From assembly GCF_000003815.2 (NCBI RefSeq), contig NC_049986.1, positions 19,237,006 to 19,301,005 on the forward strand: DNA of 64,000 bases, given 5' to 3'. Numbering within the stretch: position 1 is the first letter of the stretch; each line of letters opens with the position of its first letter. This document shows, piece by piece, positions 44,523 through 53,174 of this stretch. The position numbers and the translations under genes are program-made. The stretch comes from Branchiostoma floridae (lineage: Eukaryota; Chordata; Leptocardii; Amphioxiformes; Branchiostomatidae). The notes beneath the pieces are model-generated. The model did not search any database and had not been told where the DNA came from. It worked only from the letters and a program-made list of their open reading frames with translations.

Positions 44523-44524
44523 TT

Positions 44525-44890
44525 TCATCCGGTCACGAAGCCGGCATAATGGTGTTTAGCGGCTTAACTTGTTTATCAAAAGTAGGACGGTTAAGCCAAG
44601 GCTGTTTAGAATCGTACAAACTGCCTGCTTCTGAAAAGTTGAAATGTCGTTGAATTGGCAGGCCTATTTGTTTTTTGCTTGTTTGCAGTTGATCATGGAT
44701 CAGATAGGTTTTAGGGAGTTTTGTAACGTTGCTTTTTATCACAGATATACCCAAGTCGTCTCCGCACCAAAAATAACTCACTGCTTCACATAAATCTGGA
44801 TAACCCATGTAAAGGCTATACATAGTGCCTATTAATCCGTGTGCTTTGTTTGAACGCATTTATGACATATGTGCCTTTTACCCAGTTGTT
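44525..44890. other. No gene seen; 108-codon minus frame unsupported
   Basis: A minus frame at 44533-44859 is open but has no recognisable domain or splice context. Confidence 0.35.
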
Positions 44891-44899
44891 TTGTATGTT

Positions 44900-45035
44900 G
44901 TATCGCGTGCAGTTACCAGGAATAGCTTTTTATGATATCCTCCAGCTAGAGTTGCGGCTGGCTATATATTTCTGTCATCGTGTTTTCATAAGAAAATAAA
45001 TACAGCCCAATAAATCAAATCAAATCAAATTAAAT
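44900..45035 (+). mobile_element. Probable LINE 3' end with (AAATC)n tail
   Basis: ATGATATCCTCCAGCTAGAG then TTGCGGCTGGCTATATATTT leads to AAAATAAATACAGCCCAATA and a short (AAATC)n run, the form of a LINE tail. The coding part is not recognised. Confidence 0.45.
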
Positions 45036-45245
45036 CTAAATTATAGACCTACCGATAGAAACTCCATTAAAAACTTCTGCTCAGATTTGCTGCATCACTC
45101 GATCGTTACAGACTTACAACACCTCTTAACAATGTCCTAGGAGAATTTGCTCTTTATTGACAGTACGTAACAAAATTGTCCACAGTAGTTTGCCGTAATA
45201 ATTCATGTCGATGTCATCTAACAATGAGTAATAAGAAACAAGCAT

Positions 45246-45345
45246 AAAGTTTTCATGTTGTAATTTGTACAAGATAGCAACAAAACCATGTGCCTTAACT
45301 GATCCTCACTGACTGATATTCCTCAGATAGAGTAGGCTAGTCCCA
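45246..45345 (+). repeat. Tandem array unit left of the RTE-like LINE
   Basis: TTCATGTTGTAATTTGTACA then AGATAG, ACCATGTG, CTCACTGACTGATATTCCTC and GTAGGCTAGTCCCA match the units that resume at 46354 on the other side of the LINE. Confidence 0.75.
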
Positions 45346-46346
45346 TATTAGTCATCCTTTGCCTATCTTGGATATTCTTGGACAAGAGACAGAACCTGAC
45401 AGCCCTCCCCTCCCCCTCTCTCAGGGTTATGAGATGGCCAGATGGGGGTCATTAGCTGAGGTGAAAGCAACCCATCTAAAGGAGCAGGAGATGCCATCAT
45501 CAACAAGATCAACTTGGAGGGAAGAGGGATAAACATTGATGGTGAATACCTGTCCCATCTCCTATTTGCAGATGACATCATCCTAGTGGCAACCTCACCA
45601 CAAGAACTGGAAGAAATGCTACAAGACATCCATGATGCTAGCAAGCCAGTAGGTTTCAACATGCACCTAGGGAAGACCAAGGTGATGTATAACAAGCATG
45701 CAGACAAAGCTCCAGTAGTGATAAGTGGAGAAGGAGTAGAACAGATTAAAAGCTACATCTACCTAGGAAGAAAAGTGTCAGAAGATGGAAGTCTCCTGCC
45801 AGAGATCAAGAGACGTATCACACTGGGATGGGCAGCTTTTGGAAAAGTGGACAACATCATGAAAAGCCGTAAGGCGAGTATAGGACTTAAGAGGAAGGTT
45901 TTTAACCAGTACATCCTCCCAGTGATGACTTACGGAAGCGAGACATGGGCACTAACCACTACTCAGATGGAGATTCTTCGAGTTGCTCAGAGGAAAATTG
46001 AACGGGTAATGCTAGGCATCACACTCCGTGACAGGAAAAGAAACTCCTGGATCCGACTCCAGACAGGAGTTACAGACATCATCACAGCAGTGAACACAGC
46101 TAAACACCACTGGGCAGGACACGTAGCAAGGCTACAGGACAACAGGTGGACACTACGGGTCACGGAGTGGACTCCCAGAGAATGGAGGAGACGCAGAGGG
46201 AGGCCATGCACCAGGTGGAGAGACAACCTGCAGAAACACCTAGGCCCCACCTGGCCACAGACTGCAAGATGCAGAAGATTCTGGAACAGTTCAAGGGAGG
46301 GGTTCCTCAAAGAGAGCGACAATACCCTGCCATGAGTGAGTGAGTG
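45346..46346 (+). mobile_element. 5'-truncated RTE-like non-LTR retrotransposon
   Basis: The recognisable LINE body starts near 45481 and ends with a TGAG tetranucleotide tail at 46332-46349, the short-repeat tail type of RTE-like elements. AGTCCCA occurs at 45339-45345 and 46347-46353 and could be a 7-bp target duplication; the 5' edge is uncertain because 45346-45480 matches neither the LINE nor the array. The element splits a 150-bp tandem array. Confidence 0.8.
45481..46335 (+). pseudogene. RTE-like reverse transcriptase, C-terminal part
   Basis: In frame from an upstream stop at 45457-45459, coding sequence runs about 285 codons to a stop at 46333-46335. It begins in the middle of the polymerase: YLSHLLFADDIILVA carries the catalytic F-A-D-D motif. 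Next come MHLGKTKVM, the YLGRKVSEDGSLLPEIKRRI thumb-side block, QYILPVMTYGSETWALT, HWAGHVARLQDNRW and RRGRPCTRWRDNL. Fingers and endonuclease are missing. The retained frame has no internal stop, so the copy is fairly young, but it cannot move on its own. Frames in other registers (45363-45707 and 45987-46322 minus) are shadows. Confidence 0.93.
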
Positions 46347-46353
46347 AGTCCCA

Positions 46354-46700
46354 ATGTAGCGTATGCTAATGTTTTATTTGTATGTTGTTCTGCTGTAACA
46401 ACTACAACCTTTCCACGTTTCAATTTGAAGCAGATATGAACATGGCCATATTTCAGTACTGGTGTCCACAGACTGCTATCCCTCAATTTGAATGGGCTTG
46501 GCCCAATGACGTATGCTGATGTTTCCCTTGCATCTTGTTCTGCCCTAATAAGACCTTTCCATGTTCCAACTTGTACCAGATAGCTGATAGGAACATGGCC
46601 ATACGCCAGTACTGATACTCACTTACTGATATCCCTCAAATGTAGTGGGCTAGGCCCAATATAGCGTATGCTAATGTTTCCTTTGTACATTGTTCTGCCC
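46354..46700 (+). repeat. About 150-bp tandem array right of the LINE
   Basis: GTATGCTAATG recurs at 46361, 46511 and 46666, with GAACATGGCCATA, CAGTACTG, ACTGATATCCCTCAA and TGGGCTAGGCCCAAT in each unit. Non-coding. Confidence 0.85.
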
Positions 46701-46898
46701 TTTCGCTTATTTTTATTTATTTTTATTTATTTATTTATTTATTTATTTGCCAATGATACAACTCATTACACGGATCTGCCTAGGCAGCTTTGGGCTGGTA
46801 GCGGCAGATCCACAGAGGTTTGTTGTTGGAGTTTCCGTCTCCTAGGAGGACTTCCGACCAACGATGCCAGGGGTTCCTCCTAACCCTGACTCATGTGT
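46700..46898 (-). mobile_element. SINE-2-related element with (AAAT)n tail, cut by the gap
   Basis: Minus-strand reading from the gap: ACACATGAGTCAGGGTTAGG, TTGGTCGGAAGTCCTCCTAG, GAGACGGAAACTCCAAC, AACCTCTGTGGATCTGCCGC, then an (AAAT)n tail at 46700-46749. Shares its front part with 27160-27240 but has a different 3' end. Confidence 0.75.
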
Positions 46899-46998
46899 NN
46901 NNNNNNNNNNNNNNNNNNNNNNNNNNNNNNNNNNNNNNNNNNNNNNNNNNNNNNNNNNNNNNNNNNNNNNNNNNNNNNNNNNNNNNNNNNNNNNNNNN
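46899..46998. other. Assembly gap of 100 N
   Basis: Exactly 100 N, the usual placeholder for a gap of unknown length; it lies inside a SINE-2 copy and next to a Family E copy. Frames that span it are meaningless. Confidence 1.
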
Positions 46999-47018
46999 CA
47001 ACCACGCAAAGTTTTCTA

Positions 47019-47294
47019 GACCGGGGTTCCACGCCAAAGGTTAGTGTAGGTAGAATTGGAACTGTGCAGGTATTTCTGGTGTCTACCTGCAACTAACCTG
47101 CACTGGGGCTTTATACATAAATGTCCTATGGTGTAGGTGTATGTCGACTGATATTATTAGCTGCATTGACTGTTAGCACCTAAAGTATAAAAGAAAAGAT
47201 AGCAATGGTTTCTCAACGGTTTTAGTATGATCCATTCTACCTAAATTCAGAGTGGTGCAGGTAAAATTTGTCAAAAAAAGGATTTCAAGCCCTG
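47019..47294 (+). mobile_element. Family E element, copy 3
   Basis: From ACCGGGGTTCCACGCCAAAG (a mutated left end) through GTAGAATTGGAACTGTGCAG, TCTGGTGTCTACCTGCAACT, AGAGTGGTGCAGGTAAAATT to GGATTTCAAGCCCTG. Compared with 16610-16961 the right sub-terminal repeats are deleted. Confidence 0.8.
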
Positions 47295-47469
47295 TATGGT
47301 GTTTTGGTACGTTCATATATTATTAGATTGTGCACGTCATCAGAAGAAGTGCCCGGAAGCGAAACCAATCATGCTGATCACGTTCCCAGAGTCAGACGTT
47401 CTCGTGACTCGTTACCAGGATCACTGACACATGCTGTCAGGTCTCGCAAGCTAGCTGGCTGGCTGGCTG

Positions 47470-47580
47470 GTATCATTCCGTGCGCTTGTGTGGCGCCGTG
47501 AGGAGTGAGCGAGTCCATCGGGTCGCCTCGCGCGGATACCCGTCCGCTCCGGAGACGATCTGCCGTCAACTGGGCATTTT
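47470..47580 (+). promoter_or_regulatory. CpG-rich promoter region of exon B
   Basis: CpG density jumps at GTGGCGCCGTGAGGAGTGAG through GGGTCGCCTCGCGCGGATAC and CGTCCGCTCCGGAGACG, unlike the AT-rich flanks. A CCAAT box lies at about 47621-47625. No clear TATA at the right distance. A GGCT minisatellite run (GCTAGCTGGCTGGCTGGCTG) precedes it. Confidence 0.4.
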
Positions 47581-47829
47581 TTTTCGGTGCGTCGAAGTTT
47601 GCATTTGGCCGGGTCTATAATCCAATATCGTGTACGTATTTTAGACTGGTCATTTTTTAATGCCATCTCTATAGAAATCGTGCTTTCCCAGTAGCCAAAG
47701 GTCAGTGATGACATCAAGATTTCGGCGTTAGACTGACGTTGATAACGGTATCAGTATCCCTGCTGACCTCATCTCCACGGTGACAGCAAAGGCGTAATAT
47801 CGTAACTGGACCTTCGGCCCACGATCAGC

Positions 47830-48274
47830 TTCTGTAAACCATCGTTACTGTTGTTTAGACCACAAAACTAGTCCGTCCGTTCCAGTCGCGAGTCTTACAG
47901 TCTGGAAAGGCGTAAGTGCTAACAGCAGGAAGAATCCACCGTCAACCGTTGACCGCGATCTTTTGAATAAGCAGCTGAAGAGTTTCCGTCGCTCGTTCGG
48001 GAGGAGGCAGTCGTACTGAAAAGCCCTCGTTACTCTTGTTTAGACCCCCGTCCGTTTCAGTCGCCAGTCTGGTAAGGCGTAAGAGCTGTACGATTGGAAG
48101 AATCCACCGTCAAGAGTTGACCGTGAGCTTTTGAACAAGAGGCAGAGTTTCCGTTCAGTTGCGAGTTAGCCAGTCTGGAGAACAGCGAGGATCAGAAGAA
48201 TTTCCGTCAACCGTGAGCTTTGGAACAAGCAGCAGTTTCCGGCGGCACGGCAGAGTTTTCGGGAGGAGGCAGTC
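47830..48274 (+). repeat. Triplicated leader (5' UTR) of exon B
   Basis: Three diverged units share AGTCTGG, GAAGAATCCACCGTCAA, GTTGACCGTGAGCTTTTGAA and GCAGAGTTTCCG; the first two (about 47830-48020 and 48020-48160) start with CGTTACTSTTGTTTAGACC, the third is about 48160-48274. GGGAGGAGGCAGTC ends the first unit (about 48000-48013) and also stands directly before the start codon. Unit 1 holds a consensus donor GTAAGT (47913-47918), unit 2 holds GTAAGG and GTAAGA, so leader splicing is possible. Confidence 0.75.
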
Positions 48275-48405
48275 ATGGCCAGGATGCACTATCGCGAGCA
48301 CATCGGGCAGATGAAGAGCGTGAGCTTCGAGACGGCGGCCCTCTACACCCCGCGCCGGGCCCGCAAGATGGAGATGCGGAGTTCCAGCTATGAGAGCGGC
48401 TCAAG
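48275..48405 (+). CDS. Exon B: first coding exon of an unrecognised gene
   Basis: ATG with G at -3 and +4 opens 43 codons plus AG, then the donor TCAAG|GTACAC. Reading on past it meets a stop within about 10 codons. The peptide is basic and Ser/Arg-rich: MHYREHIGQMKSVSFETAAL then TPRRARK and RSSSYESGS at the end. No signal peptide or membrane span. A cytoplasmic head or regulatory N-terminus is plausible. GC and CpG are high (CGCGCCGGGCC). The donor phase equals that of exon A, and both split codons can encode Arg, so alternative promoters of one gene are possible. I cannot name the family. Confidence 0.68.
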
Positions 48406-48967
48406 GTACACACTTTCATCAGAGCCTGATTTTTAGTGTTATAAATTTTGTCCTCTCTTGCTAATGGTTGTGTTTTGAAGGCTTTGAAATTGACGTTCAC
48501 CAGTCTTTTTTTTGCCATGTGATAACAAAAGGACAGCAGATACGATATTTTCAACAGTCGGTGTATTTTGTCTTGTATAACCTAGGTATTTGCTGCTTTT
48601 GTAAGTCCTCTTAAGTCTTTTAATGCTTAAGAAGCTAAGATAGCACACATCTTTGTTATGCATATCAACAGGTTTTCTGTAGTGTTATATTCAACAAGAC
48701 TACCAGACATTAATATTTAAAGATTAATCTCATGCCGAAAATACGTATGCATATATCTTTATCTGGTTAAAGATGCTATTCTAGATACCGTAGGCGATAT
48801 TTTTACCCCTTCATTAATTACTGTCACTATTCTAAGCTGTTACCGTAGAACACCTTTAATCAATTGTCGATTTTTTCGCTACTATCTCCAGTTATAGCCA
48901 TATAGCTTGTCGATTTCGCTACGTCTTTTTCTAAACATCTTATTAGCACGCATGGATATTCACACAC

Positions 48968-49000
<33 letters not shown>

Positions 49001-49870
49001 CGCGCGCGCACACACACGCACACACACACACGCAGACACACACACAGACACAGTCACAAATATACATTTATCGTGCGTAAAATGTACAGAGTTATGGCGG
49101 TTGTGTCTCGGGTTACCAATGAGTGTATATATGACCTAGATTTCCTGTTGGGCCGCCATTTAATTTGTTCAATGATGTTCGCACGTCATGAGGGGGGGGG
49201 GGGGCACTAATAGTACTGAGGCGGGATCAAAATGGGAAATACGGGCTCGCAATCTGAGATGAGCAGAAACGTTGGCATATGATGCCTGGTGATATGAATA
49301 GGATCGTAGCAACTGACGGTTGAAAAAAGGCGGTATTTTACACAATCCTTTAGAAATTCCATTCTTTTGGAATTCACTATTTTCTCATTCTGCACTCTTT
49401 CTTTACTCCAAAAATAGTAGATAATGCTGCAAATATGCTAATGTAGGGATGTTATTGTCGATATTATACAGGTTGTCTTTTCAATTTTAAACGCCATGGA
49501 GTGCCTTTGATATTCCCTTCTAATGTGTTTTATTAAATCCCCCCTTCCTTTTAGCTCTGATACGTTTGGTTTTCCTGCCTCCGCACTTAGTGAACATCAA
49601 AGCCGTACCTGCTAGATGATTTCTCTTTTTTTCTTCTTCATTTCAAAGTCTTCTGTGATGGTTTTGATGTGAAGGAAGAGGTATGGGTTTGATTACCTTC
49701 CCAAACCAGGAATTAGCCAAAGATAGGAATATACTGTTCTGATATTCTTATAATATATATAAAACTCAAAAACATTTACCCGTCGACGTTTGGAGAAATC
49801 CTCAGTAAACCTCTTCATGGCATCTTTACTACTCCTTGCCGTAATACAATTCATTTATGCCCTGAGAAGG
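48406..49870. other. Presumed intron of the exon B gene
   Basis: Holds a (CA)n run at 48958-49052 and a poly-G run at about 49191-49203; no further exon was recognised. Confidence 0.5.
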
Positions 49871-49872
49871 TA

Positions 49873-50116
49873 AGGTGCACTCTCACCGGACGTGGGGCAC
49901 GCTTGCGGCATTGCTTGGTTTGGGAGATACTCAACGAATTTCAGGGAGAAAGAAGAAGTTTTCTTACTTGCTGTGTATTTTGTCGTCTTCTATGTCATAC
50001 TTTTACGCATTACGCAATATCTGAAATATAAAATTGGAGAAAATAACAAAACAGTGACGCAGTGAACGAACGCAGCAATGCCGCAAGAGTTCCACACGTC
50101 CGGTGAGAGTGCACCT
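49873..50116. mobile_element. Family G MITE, copy 2
   Basis: A perfect 22-bp inverted repeat: AGGTGCACTCTCACCGGACG then TG at 49873-49894, reverse-complemented at 50095-50116. GTA flanks both sides (49870-49872 reads GGTA/AGG; 50117-50119 GTA), a possible 3-bp target duplication. Interior has GATACTCAACGAATTTCAGG and GTCATACTTTTACGCATTAC. Confidence 0.92.
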
Positions 50117-50119
50117 GTA

Positions 50120-50595
50120 CCGAACATCGGCCAGGTTTTCCTGCAGGCTGTTATTCCTTTGATTCATCCACCCGCCAAAGCTGTTTACAATGATAGTGAC
50201 TAGGACATTCTGAACATCATGGTTGGTATGTAGAGGACGCCTTTAGGCATAGATAGTGCCCAAATTGCGGTCTTGTATATGATGCTCTTTCAGTTAAATC
50301 TGTACTGGAGTCATGACTTGTGCGATGTAAGGTGACATTTTTCTACGTTTAAGACGTCCGGGGGATGCAACTAAGGCCTGCCACTGGTTGATAAGGACTG
50401 GAGACACTCCTTGTGACACTTCTTGAATGTGCGAACAGACACTTGCAATCCCCTCTTAATAGGTTTTAGTGCTATTCAACTGAGGCAAGGCTCAGTTTTT
50501 CTTCATGGATGACTGGGAATGCGTCATAAGTCTCGTTCCTTATAACCTGTGTGACGGAACCGCCTAGCTAACAACCAACTTCTAGTAGGGTGGCG
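50120..50595. other. No gene seen
   Basis: Spacer; nothing recognised. Confidence 0.4.
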
Positions 50596-50599
50596 ACCG

Positions 50600-50792
50600 C
50601 GTCGGGACCTAAAACTTCGCACAACGAATTTGATAAATGAAAAACGATTATTTTTTTTTTTTACGTTTTTCATGTTTTGTTGTCTTCTCTGTCATACGTT
50701 TACATCTTGGATGATAGTATGAAATGAATGTTTCCACAAATCCAATTTGGGTCACAGCGAGATCACCGTCTCGTGGAATGTGGGCCTTAGCA
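50600..50792. mobile_element. Family H MITE, copy with poor left end
   Basis: ACAACGAATTTGATAAATGA, GTTTTGTTGTCTTCTCTGTC, ATACGTTTACATCTTGGATG, GGGTCACAGCGAGATCACCG and TCTCGTGGAATGTGGGCCTT. Order as in 58474-58711. Confidence 0.7.
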
Positions 50793-50794
50793 AG

Positions 50795-51120
50795 ACGACC
50801 TGTATGTTTTAGAGCTACCCTAAGTCAACCAGAGACATTTCTTTAATCATGACTTACAAGAAAAGCCGACTACAGATACTGCGATTAGAAAGCATCGCTG
50901 ATTTTTGAGGAAGATTTCCTGTTCATTGGCCATGACACCCTGTGCTCGCCTATGGCAGATCGTAGGAGCAGATTACCAAGTCTTTGATCTATCGGATGTC
51001 ATCTATGATAAGTAACTGGCAGCTCAGCAAACTTAAGTTGAATAATTCAGCTCCCCATTTTTTCACATTTTTATTCACAAGTCATAAATTACAGAACTAT
51101 GTGAGCAATTCATACATCTA
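50795..51120. other. No gene seen
   Basis: Spacer; nothing recognised. Confidence 0.4.
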
Positions 51121-51124
51121 CTAT

Positions 51125-51685
51125 CTTTATTTATTTATTTATTTATCTATTTCTGTCTTCTTTAACCAGGGTAGGCTCCCATCAGTGACAAGCACTGCTT
51201 TTCAGGGAGGCCCTGGATACATACACAAATAACACATACAACAGTACAATATTTACATAATTACAAAAACCAAAACCACTTATATCCTTTTCCGTTCCAA
51301 GTCGTTAAGGGGATGGAGGTCAGAGGTCACACAATGTTTTGAATGTTTGTTTAAATGGAGCAGTTTTCACAGTTAGTGGGAGTGCATTCCAGCTTTCTGC
51401 ACCTTTATATGCAAATGATCTTTTCCCAGATACTAGCTTAACTTTCGGAATTCTCAAAGATTGGTTTAAACTATGTCTCGTTGTATAGCCATGGGATTCT
51501 GATGTTCTGCTAAATACGTTTAGATACACAGGTTACAGGTTAAATATCGACTTGTAGACAGTTTGTAGAAGGTGCAATTTACGACCTGAGGCAAGGTCTT
51601 TCCAGCCAAGAGCAGACAGATGTTCGTTGTTGACATGTAACCTATATCTAACCATTGCTAACGCTTTCATACGCTACAAAAAAAA
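51125..51685 (-). mobile_element. 5'-truncated LINE, minus strand, with (AAAT)n tail
   Basis: The tail (TTTA)n lies at 51128-51150 on the plus strand, followed inward by a 3' UTR (TTTAACCAGGGTAGGCTCCC, CAGGGAGGCCCTGGATACAT) and the ORF2 C-terminus. 5'-truncated near 51685. Confidence 0.85.
51320..51680 (-). pseudogene. LINE ORF2 C-terminal remnant, with an in-frame stop
   Basis: Minus-strand translation gives VNNEHLSALGWKDLASGRKL and HLLQTVYKSI, a stop, then FSRTSESHGYTTRHS, SLRIPKVKLVSGKRSFAYKG and AESWNALPLTVKTAPFKQTF to the stop near 51320. The order LGW...R...VYK..., TRHS, GKRSFxYKGAExWNxLP is the standard LINE C-terminal tail of the CR1/L2/jockey type. The internal stop marks it as dead. 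Confidence 0.88.
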
Positions 51686-51888
51686 TACTAAATACATGTT
51701 TATACATCTTATTACTGCGAGAATATTTACGCTTGAACGTCTTTACCATTTTAAAAACTACCCTATCCCTACCCAGATGCATCACTTATAACAAAATATA
51801 ATTGTAACTAAAAACAACCGTTGTAGAATATTTGGACTGGCACTTTTTTCGGAGCATTTTAAACAGTAGACCACCTTTACTCAATTAT

Positions 51889-52322
51889 GTAGGCACGATT
51901 TTTTCACGATTCAGCCCCCCCCCCCCCGTGCTTACTTACATCTCCGCATAGTGTGTAACTGTTGCTTTCTGGGCTCCTCCACTTAACAGCCCGGGCCGGA
52001 ACCACACAGCAACACCCGTGCCTCATTTCACGACTCTATCTTTACTTAGGCACGATTTTTTCACGATGCAGCTCTCCATGCTTGCGTACGTCTCCGCACA
52101 GTGTATAACTGTTGCGTTCTGTGCTCCTCCACTTAATATCCCGGGCCGGAACCACACAGCAACACCCGTGCCTCATTTCACTACTCTATCTTTACTTAGG
52201 CACGATTTTTTCACGATGCAGCTCTCCATGCTTGCGTACATCTCCGCACTGTTGCGTTCTGTGCTCCTCCACTTAATATCCCGGGCCGGAACCACTCAGA
52301 AACACTCGCGCACCCCATTCCA
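51889..52322 (+). repeat. 150-bp tandem repeat, three units
   Basis: TTAGGCACGATTTTTTCACG, CTCTCCATGCTTGCGTAC, CTGTTGCGTTCTGTGCTCCT then CCACTTAATATCCCGGGCCG and AACACCCGTGCCTCATTTCA recur; AACACCCGTG starts at 52011 and 52161. The first unit has a poly-C insert, the third a deletion. Non-coding, although a 102-codon frame runs across it because 150 is a multiple of 3. Confidence 0.93.
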
Positions 52323-52434
52323 CTAGAGAAAGCCTCTTAAGAATGCATTAGCGAATGTTCTCTGCCATCCTATTCCCACAATGTGGAAAAATCAATCGCA
52401 ATCATGACACACATCAATTCACTCATGGTGGAGA

Positions 52435-53170
52435 GTTTTTCAGTCGTTAGGACTGATGCAGTTTTGGCTATGCAGAAAAAATGCCTGGCGATGTGCCATT
52501 TAAAGAGGTACATTTAAGTCACCTCCTTTTCTCACCATACTTACCAACCCAAGAGTGGCAATTGCCAATTCCAACAGTTGTTAATTAAGAGTTAATGCGT
52601 TTATTGGGGTTAGTGAGGTTAGCTGCATTCCCTTCAATAACACCACGTAGTTTCAGGGCACACATGTTAGTCCCTCAGAGAGTAAGATCATCTTCATTTG
52701 CCTCCTCATTTACACCACGACTTATCACAATTTGGAACAAACTTCCTGTTGAAACCAGAGGGCTGGGAGCTTCAGCCACAAGCCCGTCTTAGGTCACTGC
52801 CTTTAAGCGAAAACTATCTTCATTTATGCAAAATCGATTCCGACAAAACTTCAGCCTAGATCAGGCTTGCACGTGGTCTATATCATGCGGTTGCACCACT
52901 TACCTTGCTACAAGGCCACGCTAATTTGCTCTATATTATGACTATATTTATTTCATAGATTTGGACTTAATAATGTATGTGTGTTGAACATTAAGCTGAT
53001 TTGAGCTTTACGTTGATTATGATATTTGTTCTTGTATTTATGTGTATCATTATTTGATGTATCATTGCTATGATTTCGGTATGGCGTCTTTGAAAATGTG
53101 TCCTTTGACAGCTGTTCCGCCATACCCTCCACTGTCATTGTATGTGGAGAATCCAAATAAATAAATAAAG
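52435..53170 (+). mobile_element. 5'-truncated LINE, plus strand
   Basis: Degraded ORF2 tail, 3' UTR from about 52795, and a terminal AATAAATAAATAAAG tail at 53155-53170. Confidence 0.75.
52595..52792 (+). pseudogene. LINE ORF2 C-terminal remnant
   Basis: A short open stretch whose MLVPQRVRSSSFASSFTPRL then ITIWNKLPVE matches the RTRSSSFxxSFxPRxxxxWNxLP pattern of LINE C-terminal tails. Upstream sequence (about 52440-52590) reads as a stop-ridden AMQKKCLAMCHLKRY stretch from the same ORF. Dead copy. Confidence 0.75.
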
Positions 53171-53174
53171 ATAA

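Noticed and set aside
46820-47096. Frames spanning the N run
   Set aside because: They consist mostly of undetermined bases.
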